Assembly (NCBI RefSeq): GCF_047675955.1
Contig: NC_132917.1
Location: 13,033,887-13,097,886 of the forward strand
Direction: 5' to 3'
From: Chlorocebus sabaeus
Lineage: Eukaryota > Chordata > Mammalia > Primates > Cercopithecidae
Length of the DNA: 64,000 bases
This document shows, piece by piece, positions 22,401-34,971 of the stretch; the first letter of the stretch is position 1; the number at the start of each line of letters is the position of its first letter. The notes beneath the pieces are model-generated. The model searched no databases, was not told the DNA's origin, and was given only the letters and a program-made list of their open reading frames with translations. A program made the position numbers and the translations under genes.

Positions 22401-24631
22401 TTTTTTCTTCCAACACTCTGATAAGGTCATGGATTTTTAATTCCCTTTCAGCCTTTCACGGATCATCACAGATCCTCAAGTAGTTTGTATGAAATGCAAC
22501 AGAAGTGTATCAACAACTAATTTATATACATTATTATCTGATTTAATTTTCTGTACATTAAACATTTTGGGAAATGTCATTATAATAAGTAATGTGAGAT
22601 GGAACTATATATAGAATTACTGAAAAACAAAAAATTTGCAAATTGATTTATGTAAAACAACATCATTGACCAAAATTCAGAAAGTAGTTTTAGTTATTTA
22701 CTGTTTGTGATGAACTGTGCTATGAGAGCTAAATAGAGAATAAACGAATGTGGTGATCAACCACTAGGAAGACTTCACAGAGGATGTTCTTTCTGGTGGA
22801 AAGTTTTTAAGGCTTTGGAAGAAACTCTTCTGTGAAGAGAGTTAAGACAATTCCAAGGAGCAAACTTGGTATGAGAAATGACATGCAGTAAGAACTTAAA
22901 ATGAGTAATAATACCTTTGTGCAATTTATAATAACTGGTACTTAGATTAATTTACAAAATAGGCAAGTACTTGAAAACAATGATTATTCATCAAATATTT
23001 GTTTTTACTTAAATATTATTAGATAATGTATTAATAATGAAATTTCAGCTTCAGTTGCCTCAAGAAAATGTATATACATAAAATATAAACATATGTATTG
23101 TAATAGTATGAAAATATACTTTTAACCAAGTTCTTCATATACATATCTACATTATATTTCAGGAAAGAAATAACTTACAATGAAATTAAAATTAAATAAT
23201 GTATCTGAATAGTAAATAAGCGGTCAAGATATAAAGTAGTTTGAAACATTTGTAGGACAAGACCTTTAAATTTCCTAATAACTATCTATTAGTATTTGGA
23301 GTCATAAAAAATTGAAAATCATCATCCAAAATTATTGATCCTATTAACATAAAAACTTTAAGGTGGTAGAGATAGATGGCAAACATGGATGAAAAACAAA
23401 TATTTTTCGGGAATATTTGTGAGTATCAAAGGATAAGTAGAGCATTAGCCTGGTTTGGCTAATTTCTTTTAACTCTTTTTTAAGCAATCGTCTCTGAAAA
23501 TAGGTTTCAAATAATAGCTTATATATATATATATATATATAAAATATATGAGTAATTTCTAAACCTGGTGATATACTCCCAGGAAATAAGACAGAATAGA
23601 ATATTAATAAAAAGAAAACTGGTGTGTGTATATATATATATATGTTTTCAGACAGATCTGATTAAATATTAGAATGTTGACAAAGCATGTTTGTGGAAAG
23701 ATTATGATTATTTTCATGATGCATGTGGTTTTTATATTTGTAGCATTACTGAAAACAAACAACCAAAAACTAATCAATGCAAATACAGCTGTTACTGTTA
23801 GAGCTTTAAAGGCTGCTTAGGACTAAATAACAAATCGAATAAACACGTGATACATTTGGGAGAATAGTTTCCACCCACCCCCGTCCCCCAAAAAATCACA
23901 AAAAACAAAAAACGGAATACCAGAGGCCTTGGAGAACGTAGTTTAACTTAGCAAAGTTTATGGGTTGAGGGGGCATGAAAATCAAGGTATCAGGTTGGTA
24001 CTGAACTAGCAGAAGGTCCCACAAGTCAAGTAGATGCTGCTGAATTACAGAGTTGAAAATCACTTGTCAGTCAAAAGTTAGCATAGTAATGATATGGCTG
24101 AGCCTGCTACTGACATGATTGGTATTATACCAGTGAGAGTAGTATCTAGCTGGAATGATGCTTGTTGCAATACATGATGTCCTCTCGGATAAAAGCTTAG
24201 ATTCTGCATAAAATTTTATTAGAATGAAAATTTATAGATCTTCTAATACACGCCTTCACATATCCTTTTTCTTTCATAAATTATTCTAGAGCAACATTTT
24301 CCTAGGGTAACCTTCAGAAGATTATTTCAATAGGATGTTTATTGATAGCTACTATATTAATAGTGGGGGTAGGATGTTGGAGATTATTGACTTTGTCTTG
24401 GTGGTTTTTCTTTGGAAAAATCATTAAAGCTCATGAATGGCAGCCAAATGTAAATGGCACATGGGACTAAATCTCTAGCTCTGACCTCTCCCTCAAATTT
24501 CCATCCCTTGGTCAGACAAAAACAACCCGCTCATCATTACTTCATCATTTCTAAAGTCTAAAGTCAAAATTGGAAAACATCTGTATTTTTTATGTTTGTA
24601 AATGTCATCACCATTCTCTCACTCATCTAGA
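22401..24631. other. Long AT-rich stretch without genes
   Basis: No ORF of note. (TA)n microsatellites lie at about 23519-23541 and 23622-23644. The block 22740-22890 may be old L2 on the minus strand, which I cannot confirm. Confidence 0.5.
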
Positions 24632-24861
24632 TTTTTTTAAACTTCTATTTTAAGTTCAGGGGTACAAATGCAGGTTTGTTACAAAGGTAAACTTGTATTA
24701 TGGGGGTTTGTTGTACAGATTTTATCATCACCCAAATATTAAGCCTAGTAGTAACCATTAGTTGTTTTTCCTGATTCTCTACCTCCAAAAGGCCCCAATG
24801 TGTGTTGTTCTGCTCTGTGTGTCCATGTATTTTCATCATTTAGCTCCCACTTACAGGTGAG
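24632..24861 (-). mobile_element. L1 3' end, 5'-truncated, minus strand
   Basis: 'ttaagttcaggggtacaaatg', 'aggtttgttacaaaggtaaac', 'aaaggccccaatgtgtgttg' and 'gtgtgtccatgtattttcatc' are the reversed L1 3' UTR. It ends at 'cacttacaggtgag', next to a 17-base A run (24862-24878). Confidence 0.9.
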
Positions 24862-24889
24862 AAAAAAAAAAAAAAAAACAGTCTCATGT

Positions 24890-25260
24890 CCAATCTCCCA
24901 TTCTGTGTACGATTCATCTCTTTAGGGTCTTATTCTGCCTGCACTGCTCTTTAATATCTAAATTTGTCCGTTTTGTCTTGTGACTACTGTCACTACTTAA
25001 ATCCAAGCCCTCACAAATGATCACCTGCACAATCTTAAAAGCCTTCTCACTGGCATGATTATGCAGCTTTATGGCCTTCCAAGCCAGCTGAATTCATGAT
25101 GGTCAGATGGCAATTTGAAGAGCAAGTGTTGAATTATCTTTCCCCAATACATAGTTACGTTTATGGATTCTCCTTCACCCACTGAAAAAGGTCCAAATTC
25201 CCCAAATAGGTTTTTAATGACCTCAGATTCTGCACCTAATTCATATTTCTAACTTTATTT
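24890..25260 (+). mobile_element. L2 LINE fragment, plus strand
   Basis: 'actgaaaaaggtccaaattcc', 'ggtttttaatgacctcagatt' and 'ctgcacctaattcatattt' follow the L2 3' region, but with strong divergence. Confidence 0.5.
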
Positions 25261-26253
25261 CTTCTTTTTGTTTATATATCATTTGAGTTGAATGGGACTA
25301 CTTTTCAGAGGGAGAACACAGAGGAACAATGTGCTGTGTTGAAGGAGAGAACCATGTTAGGAACAGTGAGTTGAAATAGAAAACAAATCAGTGAACTGAG
25401 GAGAAAAGAAGGACTTAAATAAAAATTTATTGATAAATGGGACCTAGAAGAACTAATTGCCAATATTTTATTTTCTTGAAAACACAAAATTAAGGTTAGC
25501 CAAGACAAAATTGGAGTTTGACCACATAGGACAAAGAGTCTAGCTGAGGATTACCTGAACATGCCATGCTCATTTGGTTACCTAAACAAAAGGTTGATTC
25601 ATTGTAATGAGAAGAAACCGTGTTAAAAACATAAATACTCTATTTTGCCAGAGTGATACATTGTCCAGTTATTTTACCTTGGGAGAAGATCTGGGGACAA
25701 ATTGGGGATGTTTTGTCCTGCAGAAAAATAATCAAATCCTGTGAAAAATAGTATGAATAAATCTAAAATAGTTAATTTCAACTTTTGGAATTAAGATGCC
25801 CTCTGAGTGTGGTGTGGATCTGTTGGTTCACTCATTAACTGGTCAGGGTTAGCATACTTAATAAACCACAAGTTTTTGTATACATGTTGTCTTATCTGTT
25901 CTGCTTATGAACATTCTTTCAAAGAAGAAACTTCAGACATGGAAATGTGCTAAGTTCATTTTCCTGAAACCTAGGTGGGTTGGACTTGCTACTTGTAATA
26001 GAAGCAGTGATTTGGTCAGGCTGCACTCATTCCTTTATCCTTAATGAGGGACAGGTTAATCCAGGCTGAGACTGGCAGTAGAATAGGTGTCCATAGTTTG
26101 TTCCAACCAAACTAAATTCTTTATTTTTCTGTCTCTAATATTTAACATATTGTTTTTATCAAGCTCTTCTCTACACACCTCTATATTTTCAAATGGCACT
26201 TATAATTTAAGCATCAGATCAAAGGCACTTTGTCAATATTTTTCATGGAATGA
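25261..26253. other. No gene recognised
   Basis: ORFs at 25305-25508 (minus) and 26087-26269 (plus) have no domain. The end near 26060-26250 could be L2. Confidence 0.45.
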
Positions 26254-26315
26254 ACTGATGAATAAATAAATGCTAATAAACAAATTAATGAATAAATGAA
26301 CAAAGGAATAAATGG
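26254..26315 (+). repeat. (AATG/AATA)n simple repeat
   Basis: 'gatgaataaataaatgct', 'aatgaataaatgaac' and 'ggaataaatgg' form an imperfect tetranucleotide tract. Confidence 0.75.
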
Positions 26316-28179
26316 ATATAAACACATGAGTTGACAGGAAGTTCTGGGAATAATATAAAACGGTACTACTTATATCCCAGACTTGTGTAAAATGTTAATC
26401 CAATAAACATTTACAAAACATTCTCTTAAGAACTCTGGGTCAAAGAGAATAATAAAGCTGTTTCTGTCTTCCAGATATCCTGACTTGCTCGAAGAGTACA
26501 GACACATCTTATGAGTAATTTAATAAGGAAAACATCATTTTATCTCCAAATCTAAGGAAGTGTTTACTTTCACATACTAGACAGGATGGCTAACAGTAAA
26601 AATATCTGTGAGGGTTAGTGGAGGGTTATTGACTGGTAAGAAAAGGATAGGATGTTTTAGAACAAAAATATTAGCATTGAAAAAGTCTACAGATTTTTGT
26701 CAAATGAATAAGATAAAGTATCAGTAAAGAGTAAAGAATAGCACTGTATAAATATATAAGAAATTGATATGTGTGCCTGCTTTGTAAAATAACTATTTCC
26801 ATAGAATTAAATCTACGTGTTGAGAGAAAATTTAGCAAATACGCAACTTAATAGTCAAAAGAATAGCCATTGTTATAAAATCGCTTGTTTATTCCTTTGT
26901 CTTGTCATGACATAATTAAAAATAGATACTAAATTTTAATTCATAAATTTATAATCTGGTCATTCACACCTGCCACTTTTGCTAGATAGGCATATATGAA
27001 CATTTGTTACCAGAGTTTGGATGTCTTTCTGCTTCGTTTGCAAAATGCCTGTTTATTGCGAGCAATTTCAATTTATAAAATTTTTTAAGAATCAGTTTGG
27101 ATTCCATTTTGAAAATATACTAGTGCCTTCCTCCCTAAGTCATAGTCAGCAAAATAAATTGTTCTGACTTCATGGGAATCAACAAATGAAATTGGTTTAT
27201 AAACATAAGTTTAAGTTAACCCACAAATCGTACAATTCTCATTGACTCAGGAGCTACACAGGCGAGAGACCATTAAATACATGACCTGTATGGAAATACA
27301 GAAATAGAAGGAATTCATTGTGGCTAAAGAGAAAGGGTAGAAGCTAAGTTAATTAATAATATGTGCTTGAAGCTTTTGAATAATTGAGAAAATAGGTGAT
27401 TGGCTCTGTATGCTTACTTATATTCTGTTCTAAATCATGCCAGTAGCAAAGATTACCCTGTTCACAACCCAAATAGAGATTAAATATGTAATTAGTCTGA
27501 ATGTGTGCAGCCCAATGAAAAAAGCATAAGAAAATGGAAAGAACATGAAGATTTTAGGGGCACACACACATATACACAAAATATATACTTTCAAATCCTT
27601 AGTCCAACATCATCTAGCTCTGAGATACTAAGACATTTTGTTGTTTTGAGTCTTAATTCCACCTCATATATTTTTAGGAATATTGTTAAAAGTGCCCAGT
27701 ATGAATTTGAGATCACTTAGTCAGTATCAGCTGAACCTAAATGTAATTTCAATTTTGATATTTGCTTTTATTCTCTTAGTAATATTTACTTATCTCTAAA
27801 TGCTACTTTTAAACATTCACAATAAGTTACTGAAGATTCTTGGAAGTTAGTCTCTGTAATTTTCAACTTTTTGTGCCTCACTACACAGTTTTATATTTAG
27901 TAAAAAAAGTGCTTGCAGGGTGTTTATTGTCTAAATGACAAATTATAGATAAAGTTGATAACATACTAAAGTTTGAATTATAATAAGATAGAAATTATTT
28001 GTTTCAAATCCAGAGCAATCTGACAGTTATAGTCTAGTAATGGCCAACTTGCTTGTTTCAGATTATTTATTTCAATATAAATAATCAAAATTAGACAATA
28101 GAGATGAAGAGTATGTTTGAGGGCACTGGAGAGCTATCAAAACATTGAGAATTTGCCAGACCAGGATGTAGAAAGAAGG
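26316..28179. other. No gene recognised
   Basis: AT-rich sequence. A stretch at about 26400-26510 may be L2 on the minus strand. The 71-codon ORF at 27505-27720 has no motif. Confidence 0.45.
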
Positions 28180-28890
28180 AAAGAAGGGCGGAGGTTGTCC
28201 TTTTCTCCATGAGCCAAAATGGAGCTAAGAGGTGAAGGTAGGAAGAAGGGCTTTCTTCAGTCTCCTAAATCTTGGGGGAATGGGGGAAAAATTTAAGCTC
28301 AGAGACTTCCAGGGAGAAGATTATCTGGTTAAAAAAAATCAGACTTTGGCTTATAACCCAAAGGGTTATCCCATTAGGGAGAAAAAGTGAGCCAGGGACT
28401 TAAATCTGACCTCAAATAACCTTGGCCTCTGATAGCATAAAGGCAAACCTAGCTGCCTTAAAAAAAAAAAAAAAAAAAAAAAAGGCTCTTTCTGGAGGAA
28501 CAGTACTATCCAGAGTTTGTAATTATTTGCATAATTTTTCATATATAATATCTAAGAATTTTAAAAATCATTTGAACAAGTTGGAAAAAATAACAGAATA
28601 CCAAAAACAAAAAGAAAAGAAAGATCCAAAGGATATACAGTTATAAATAATCAGACACAGCCTTTATAAAAACTATCCTTATTATTTTTAAGAAATTAAA
28701 TTACAAGATTAAATATTCAGAAGAGAATGGAAAACTTGAAAAAGTCTAATATAAATTATAGAACTAAATAATAAATGATTTAAATAAAAAACCCAAATAA
28801 TGGGTTTAAAAAAATATTAGATACAGATGAAAAGAACTTCTGTTGGCTGAAAAACAGGTAAATATACATCAATACTCAGTGAGAAAGAAA
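28180..28890 (+). mobile_element. Ancient L1M 5' UTR and start of ORF1 region
   Basis: 'ggcaaacctagctgcc', 'aatcagacacagcctttataa' and 'aaatattagatacagatgaaa' follow the 5' region of old mammalian L1. A 24-base A run at 28460-28483 interrupts the usual sequence between 'agctgcctt' and 'ggctctttctgg'. Confidence 0.6.
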
Positions 28891-28892
28891 AT

Positions 28893-29268
28893 TGTATTAT
28901 TCCATTCTCACACTGCTATGAAGAAATACCCAAGACTGGGTAATTTATAAAGGAAAGAGGTGTGATTGACTCACAGTTCCACATTGCTTGGGAGGCCTCA
29001 GGAAACTTATAATCATAGTGGAAGGTGAAGGGGAAGCAGGCACCTTCTTCACAGGGCAGCAGGATGGAGTGGGTTGCCAGCGAAGGGGGAAGCCCCTTGT
29101 AAAACCATTAGATTTCATGAGAACTCACTCACTATTACGAGAACAGAATCAAGGAAACCGCCCCCACGATTCAATTATCCCCACCTGTTCTATCCTCAAC
29201 ATATGGGGATTATGGGTATTACAATTCAAGATGAGATTTGGGTGGGGACACAAAACCTAGCCATATCA
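28893..29268 (-). mobile_element. Solo MST LTR with perfect 5-bp target-site duplication
   Basis: A complete MaLR LTR in reverse, from 'tgtattattccattctcaca' to 'ctagccatatca'. AAAAT occurs on both sides (28888-28892, 29269-29273), so the locus is a solo LTR. The form with 'ggaaacttataatcatagtgg' and 'ggaagcaggcacc' points to MSTA or MSTB rather than THE1. ORFs through it at 28988-29325 are not genes. Confidence 0.9.
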
Positions 29269-29545
29269 AAAATTTTATGTAATGTAGAAAAGAGGATAAG
29301 AAACATATCTGATGTGGTAGGATGAATTAGCATCTAAGTAATAAGTAATTTGACTTACCGTAACTCAAATGGGAGAAGAGAGTGTCAAAATAATGTGAGT
29401 AGTTTAGGTATGCTATTAAAGACAGAAAACGTTTCTCTTCTACATCTTAAACCATTTGTTGGTTAATCCTCTGATGGTAATAGATCTAGAGTCATATGTA
29501 AATGACCGATTTTAAGCCGTACTAATTAAAGGACGCGAAAAATAA

Positions 29546-29572
<27 letters not shown>
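29546..29572 (+). repeat. Poly-T run of 27
   Basis: The homopolymer directly precedes the exon-like island. It could be a polypyrimidine tract by chance or the tail of a minus-strand retrocopy. Confidence 0.9.
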
Positions 29573-29577
<5 letters not shown>

Positions 29578-29583
29578 CTTCAG

Positions 29584-29699
29584 GTCTACTCATCTACACT
29601 ACCAGCTGGTGGCAGTGTGCGGATAGCAGAAATGTGGTCCACGCTAAGAATGTTCCCGTTTCCTTCAGGAATTCGGTGATGTGATCAAGAGATTTCAAG
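29584..29699 (+). other. Exon-like unique island (candidate non-coding exon)
   Basis: A long pyrimidine tract ends in 'gctgtcttcag' before 29584, and 'caag|gtaagac' follows 29699. A second acceptor, 'cccgtttccttcag', would give a 31-base exon at 29669-29699. The 116-base segment is not open in any plus frame, so coding function is unlikely. It does not resemble a repeat I know. Alternatively it is a minus-strand retrocopy whose tail is the poly-T run. Confidence 0.25.
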
Positions 29700-29866
29700 G
29701 TAAGACATTGTTAGCAGATGTGTTGTTTTACATTTGGACTATAAAATACTTTGAATAGTTAATTTAACATGACCAGAAGATGAAGTTTTTTTTGTTTGTT
29801 TGCTTGTTTTTTGGTTTTTTTTTTTAATATTTTCCTGCATACTCTGGTTAAGAATTACAACATATA

Positions 29867-30146
29867 GGCTGGACATGGTGGCTCACGCCTGTAATCCCAG
29901 CACTTTGGGAGGCCAAGGCAGGTGGATCACCTGAGGTCAGGAGTTCAAGACCAGCCTGGGCAGCATGGTGAAACCTCGTCTATACTAAAAATACAAATAT
30001 TAGTCAGGCATGGTGTCACGTGCCTGTAATCCCAGCTACTCAGGAGGCTGAGGCAGGAGAATACTTGAGTCCAGGAGATGGAGATTGCGGTGAGCAAAGA
30101 TTGCACCATTGCACACCAGCCTGGGAGACAAAGGGAGAGTCTGTCT

Positions 30147-30177
<31 letters not shown>
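29867..30177 (+). mobile_element. AluS, full length
   Basis: A complete Alu from 'ggctggacatggtggctca' with a pure A tail of about 29. The flanks 'agaattacaacata' and 'agagttgcaacatt' are an imperfect target-site duplication. Confidence 0.92.
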
Positions 30178-30180
<3 letters not shown>

Positions 30181-30782
30181 TTGCAACATTTGAATTGGAA
30201 GCCAGAGTTCACACAAGCAGCACAATGGATGCTGCAGCATCCTGAGTAATTATGTAGCCCAGCATTAAATAAAACAATACTATATATGAGATTTATGCTA
30301 AGTGAGTAATTTTAGTCATTCTTGCCACAAAAGCAAAAACAAAAAACAACAACAAAAAGGCGAGATGATATATATATTCGTTTGCTTTACAATAACAACC
30401 TTTTTACTATATCTATTTACCTCGTAACATCATGTTGTATACCTTAAATGTATACTATAAAATATATTAAAATAAATAAGTTGAATTAGATAGCTGAAGA
30501 GACAAGAAAATCTATACTGTTTCAATATCAATATCTACCCTAAATATCTTTAGTGTAGAAAGCATGGTCAGAGATTTTTAAAAGAAAACATTTTGTAATG
30601 GTAAAAGTCACTCAGCCAGATATAAAAGATTTTGATATGTCTGAAAGTAGAAATATATTTTTAATTTTGGAAAACACAATCTGACAGAACTAAGAAGAAA
30701 AATAATCCATAGTCATTAGTGGGAGGTTTAACACACCTTTTTAAATAAACTTTATGTTAAGAAGACAAAAAGAAATCTATAC
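30178..30782. other. No gene or repeat recognised
   Basis: AT-rich sequence with stops in all frames. Confidence 0.5.
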
Positions 30783-30948
30783 GGGAGCAATAGACTATAT
30801 CATATAACCTGTATGTATGGTGTAGTTTGCTATACCATCTAGGTTTCTGTAAGTACACTCAGTGATGTTTGTACAAGGAATAATTAAATTGCCTAACAAT
30901 GCATTTCTCAGAACATATCCTCATCATTAAGTGACACGCAATTGTTTT
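30783..30948 (+). mobile_element. 3' end of a Tigger3/4-like DNA transposon
   Basis: 'gctataccatctaggtttctg', 'cagtgatgtttgtacaa' and 'gcctaacaatgcatttctcag' match the 3' part of the element at 46454-47092, which has 'ttgccttacaatgcatttctc' and 'gttagtgatgttcgcac'. Only the last ~165 bases are present. Confidence 0.7.
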
Positions 30949-32278
30949 TGTGTACCTTCATCTGTGAAGTGCTATTCAATTGCCTTGTGCATATTTTTTG
31001 CTATGTTTCCTTTCTTTGCCTTAGTGACTTGAAGCATTTATTTACACCTTGCAGATGCAATCTCTTTGTCAAATATACGAGTTAGAAATATATTTTCAAT
31101 ACTTACTTTTTTATTGAATTAATGTTGTTTTTAGAAGAAATGTCTTTATGTTATTGTCATCAAAATTTATCAATATTTTCTAATTAATGATTTACGTGTC
31201 CTATTTGAGAAATATTTTCCTATATAGAAGTCTAAAAATATTTTTGCATATTGTATTTCTAAAGCTTTTATTTCTCACTTTAACATTCAGACTTACACTT
31301 CAATGCAATTGATTTCAGTACAAGCTGTAGATATAGATGTGTACATGAATGCCAACTACTTCCAGCACCATTTACTGAAACAAAAAAACAAAAAACAAAA
31401 AACACTGTTACTTTTCCTCTACTCTCCGGGTGCATTTTGTATATTAAATATCCATGTATGTGTGCTGTCTTTCTCACATAGTGGGCTCATTATTTTGTTT
31501 CATTGGTGTAGTTGCTTATTTCTACACAAATGCTGTGCTGTCTTAATGATAGTAGCTTTACAATAATTCTTGATACGCAATAGGGTCAAGTTTTCCCATT
31601 TTGTTCTTCTTATTCAATATTAAATTTTGATTATTCTTGGTCCTTTGCCCTTCTATATGATTTTTAGTATTGGCCTGGCAATATTAATAAACCATTTTAT
31701 TGGAGACTGTATTGGGTAAATCTGATAGGTTTTTGACAAACGTGACATTATTACAATATTGAGTCTTGTATGATATTAAAATGGTACATTCCTCCACTTA
31801 TGAAGGATTTGTGTAGAAGAGTGGAGACTAGAAAAAGAAAATAGATCTTGTATTCAACAAAATTGCTTACAACTTGATTTGATCTAAAATAATTATCTAC
31901 AAATTATTTTGGATATTCTGCATACATAATGCTAATAACATCACAAATAGTATGACAGTTTCATTTCATGCTTTAATTCATATAACTTTTGTTGATTTTC
32001 CTTCTCTTAATGGACTATCCAGGGATGCAAATACATATTGAATAAAAGTGTGTACTCTGCCTATCCTATCTGTGTCCCTGAGATCAAAGAAAAAGCTATC
32101 AACATTCCACCAAGTATAATGCTTTCTCATTTTCATTTCTTGTGGCTATGTTGTATTAGAATGAAAATGATCCTTATTTTTAATTACTAATGAGCATTTA
32201 TAAACAGATCGTTCTGCATCCATTGTGATAATCCTCTGAATTTTCTCATGTTATTATGATGGGAAATTACAAAATAGT
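30949..32278 (-). mobile_element. Old L1M, ORF2 region, left part
   Basis: The reverse strand follows L1 ORF2 and flanking order. Plus-strand landmarks are 'cttccagcaccatttactga', 'tgctgtgctgtcttaatgat', 'gtagctttacaataattctt' and 'ttttgacaaacgtgacatt'. It is old and full of stops. It is cut at 32278 by the MST element and continues at 34972. A (CAAAAAA)n tract sits at 31378-31403. Confidence 0.8.
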
Positions 32279-32669
32279 TGACATGGTTTGTATCTGTGTC
32301 CTCGCCCATATCTCATGTGGAATTGTAATCCCCAGTATTGGAGGTGGGGCCTGATGGGAGGTAATTGGACCATGAGGGTAGATTTTCCCCTTGATGCTGT
32401 CATTGTGATAGTGACATCTCATGAAATCTGGTTGTTTAAAAGTGTATAGCACCTCCCCTTCTCACTCTTGCTCCTGCTCAGGCCATTTAAGATGCCTGCT
32501 TCCCCTTTGCCTTTTTCCATGTTGTAAGTTTCCTGAGGCCTCCTCAGAAGCAGAAGCCACTATGCCTCCTGCATAGGTTTCAGAACTGTGAGCCAATTAA
32601 ACCTCTTTTCTATAAAAATCACCCAGTCTCAGATATTTCTTTATAGTAGTGCAAGAATGAACTAAAACA
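32279..32669 (+). mobile_element. MST 5' LTR
   Basis: From 'tgacatggtttgtatctgtg' to 'gaatgaactaaaaca'. 'ggcctcctcagaagcagaagc' and 'gagccaattaaacctctttt' identify MST rather than THE1. The inserted element splits an older L1. Confidence 0.9.
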
Positions 32670-34603
32670 AAAAATTGGTACTGAGAAGTGGAGCATTGCT
32701 ATAAAGATATCTGAAAATGTCAAAGTGCCTTTGGAACTGGATAATGGGTAGAGGTTGGAAGAATTTAGAGGGCTCAGAAGAAGACAGGAAGATGAGGGAA
32801 AACTTGGAATTTCCTAAAGACTTGTTGAATGGTTGTAACCAAAATGCTAATAGTGATATGGACAGTAAATCCAGGCTGAGGAGGTCTCAGATAGAAATGA
32901 AGAAACTATTTGGAACTAGAGTAAAGGTCACTCTTGCTATGCTTTAGCAAAGGGCCCATCTGCATTGTGCCGCTGCTCTAGGGATCTATGGAACTTTGAT
33001 CTTGAGAGTGATGATTTAGGGTACGTGGTGGAGGAAACTTTTCAGCAGCGAAGCATTCAAGATGTTGCCTATGTTCTTCTAACAACCTATGCTTATATGC
33101 ATGAGCAAATAAATGATCTAAAACCAGAATTTACATTTAAAAGGGAAACCAAGCATAAATGTTTGAAACATTTGCAGCCTGGCCATGTGGTAGAAAAGAA
33201 AAGCCCGTTTTCAGGGAACAAATTCCAGCAGGCTGCAGAAATTTGCAAAACTGAAAGGAAGGAAAGTACTGATAACCAAGTCAATGAGGAGAAAGCCTCA
33301 AAGACATTTCAGAGAACTTCACGGCAGCCTCTCCTACCACAGGCCCATAGGCCTAATTGGGGAGAATGATTTTGTGGTCCAGGCCCAGGACCCTACTACC
33401 CCACGCAGCCTTAGGACACTGCTCCTGGCATCTCAGCCACTCCACTTCCAGTCATGGCTCAAAGGGACCCAGGTCCAGCTAAAGCCACTGTTTCAGAGTG
33501 CTAGCCCTAAGCCTTGGTGCCTTCTACATGGTGTTAAGCCTGTGGGTACACAGAGTACAAGAATTAAGTCTTGGGAGCCTCTGCCTAGATTTCAGAGGAT
33601 GTATGGAAAAGCCTGGATATACAGGCAGAAGCCTGCTGCAGGGGTGGAGCCCTTATGGAGAATCTATATTAGGGCAATGAGGACGAAAATTGTGGGGTTG
33701 GAGTCCCCACACATAGTGTACCCACTGGGACATTCTTTGGTAGAGCTATGAGAAGAGGGCCACCATCTTCCAGACCCCGGAATTGTAGAGTCACTGACAG
33801 CAAGCACTGTGCATCTGTTAACACCCAGCCCTTGAGAGCAGCAGTGAGAGTTGAATAGTGGAAAGCCACAGGGGCAGAGCTACTTAAGGCCTTGGGAGCC
33901 AACCTTTCACATCATTGTGTCCTGGATGTGAGACATGGGGTCAAAGGAGACTATTTTGGATCTTTAAGTTTTAATGACTGCCTTGCTGTGTTTCAGTCTT
34001 GCATGGGGCTTGCAGCCCCTTTCTTTAGGACAATTTCTCCCTTGTTGAATGGGAATATTTATCCAATGCCTATACTCCTATTATATCATAAAAGTAACTA
34101 ACTTGGCCGGGCATGGTGGCTCACACCTGTATTCCCAGCACTTTGGGAGGCTGAGGCGGGTGGATCACCTGAGGTCAGGAGTTCAAGACCAGCCTGACCA
34201 ATATGGTGAAACCCTGTCTCTACTAAAAACACAAAAAGATTAGCCAGGCATGGTGGTTCATGCCTGTAATTCCAGCTACTCAGGAGGCTGAGGCAGGAGA
34301 ATCGCTGGAACCTGGAAGGCTGAGATTACAGGGAGCTGAGATTGTGCCACTGCACTCCAGCCTGAGTAACAGAGCAAGACTCCATCTCAAAAAACAAAAC
34401 AAAACAAAAAAACATAAAAAGTAATTAACTTGTTTTTGATTTTCTGGTTCATAGGTCTAAGAGACTCACCTTGTCTCAGATAAGACTTCGGACTATTGAG
34501 TTAATGCTGGAATGAGTTAAGCCTCTGGGGGAATGTTGGGAACCCACGGTTATATTTTGAAATATGAGAAAGACATGTGATTTGGGACGGACAAGGGGTG
34601 AAA
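32670..34603 (+). mobile_element. MST internal region (MaLR), containing an Alu
   Basis: It begins 'aaaattggtactgagaagtg' and runs to the purine tract 'gggacggacaaggggtgaaa' before the 3' LTR. It contains decayed gag-like ORFs of 134 and 155 codons (32965-33369, 33284-33751) in overlapping frames with no intact protein. An AluS interrupts it at 34105. It is non-autonomous and has no pol or env. Confidence 0.88.
34105..34415 (+). mobile_element. AluS inserted in the MST internal region
   Basis: A full-length Alu from 'ggccgggcatggtggctcac' with an (AAAAC)n-like tail. The flanks 'aaaagtaactaactt' (34090-34104) and 'aaaagtaattaactt' (from about 34417) are a target-site duplication with one change. 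Confidence 0.93.
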
Positions 34604-34971
34604 TGACATAGTTTGGATTGTGTCCCCACTCAAATATCATGTTGAATTGTAATCTACACTGTTGGAAATGGGGCCTAGTTGGAGGTGATTGGATCATGGA
34701 GGCAGATTTCCTCCTAAAACATCATGATAGTGAGTCCTTATGAGATCTGGTTGTTTAAATGTGTCCAGCACATTCCCTCTCTCTCTTGCCATGTAAGACA
34801 TGCTTCCCCTTTACCTCTCCCATGATTGTAAATTTCCTGAGGTCTCCACAGAAGCAGAAGCTACTATGCTTCCTGTACAGCCTGCAGAACCATGAGCTAA
34901 TTAAACCTCTTTTCTTTACAAATTACCCAGTCTCAGGTATTGCTTTATAGCAGTATGGAAATAAAAAAATA
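34604..34971 (+). mobile_element. MST 3' LTR
   Basis: From 'tgacatagtttggattgtg' to about 'gaaataaaaaaatac'. It is collinear with the 5' LTR at 32279 but differs at many positions and lacks some segments, which indicates an old insertion. I could not find a matching 5-bp duplication at its right edge. Confidence 0.88.

Noticed and set aside
32965..33751. ORFs of 134 and 155 codons as possible genes
   Set aside because: They lie wholly within the MST internal region, overlap each other in different frames and correspond to decayed MaLR sequence. No intact protein is evident.
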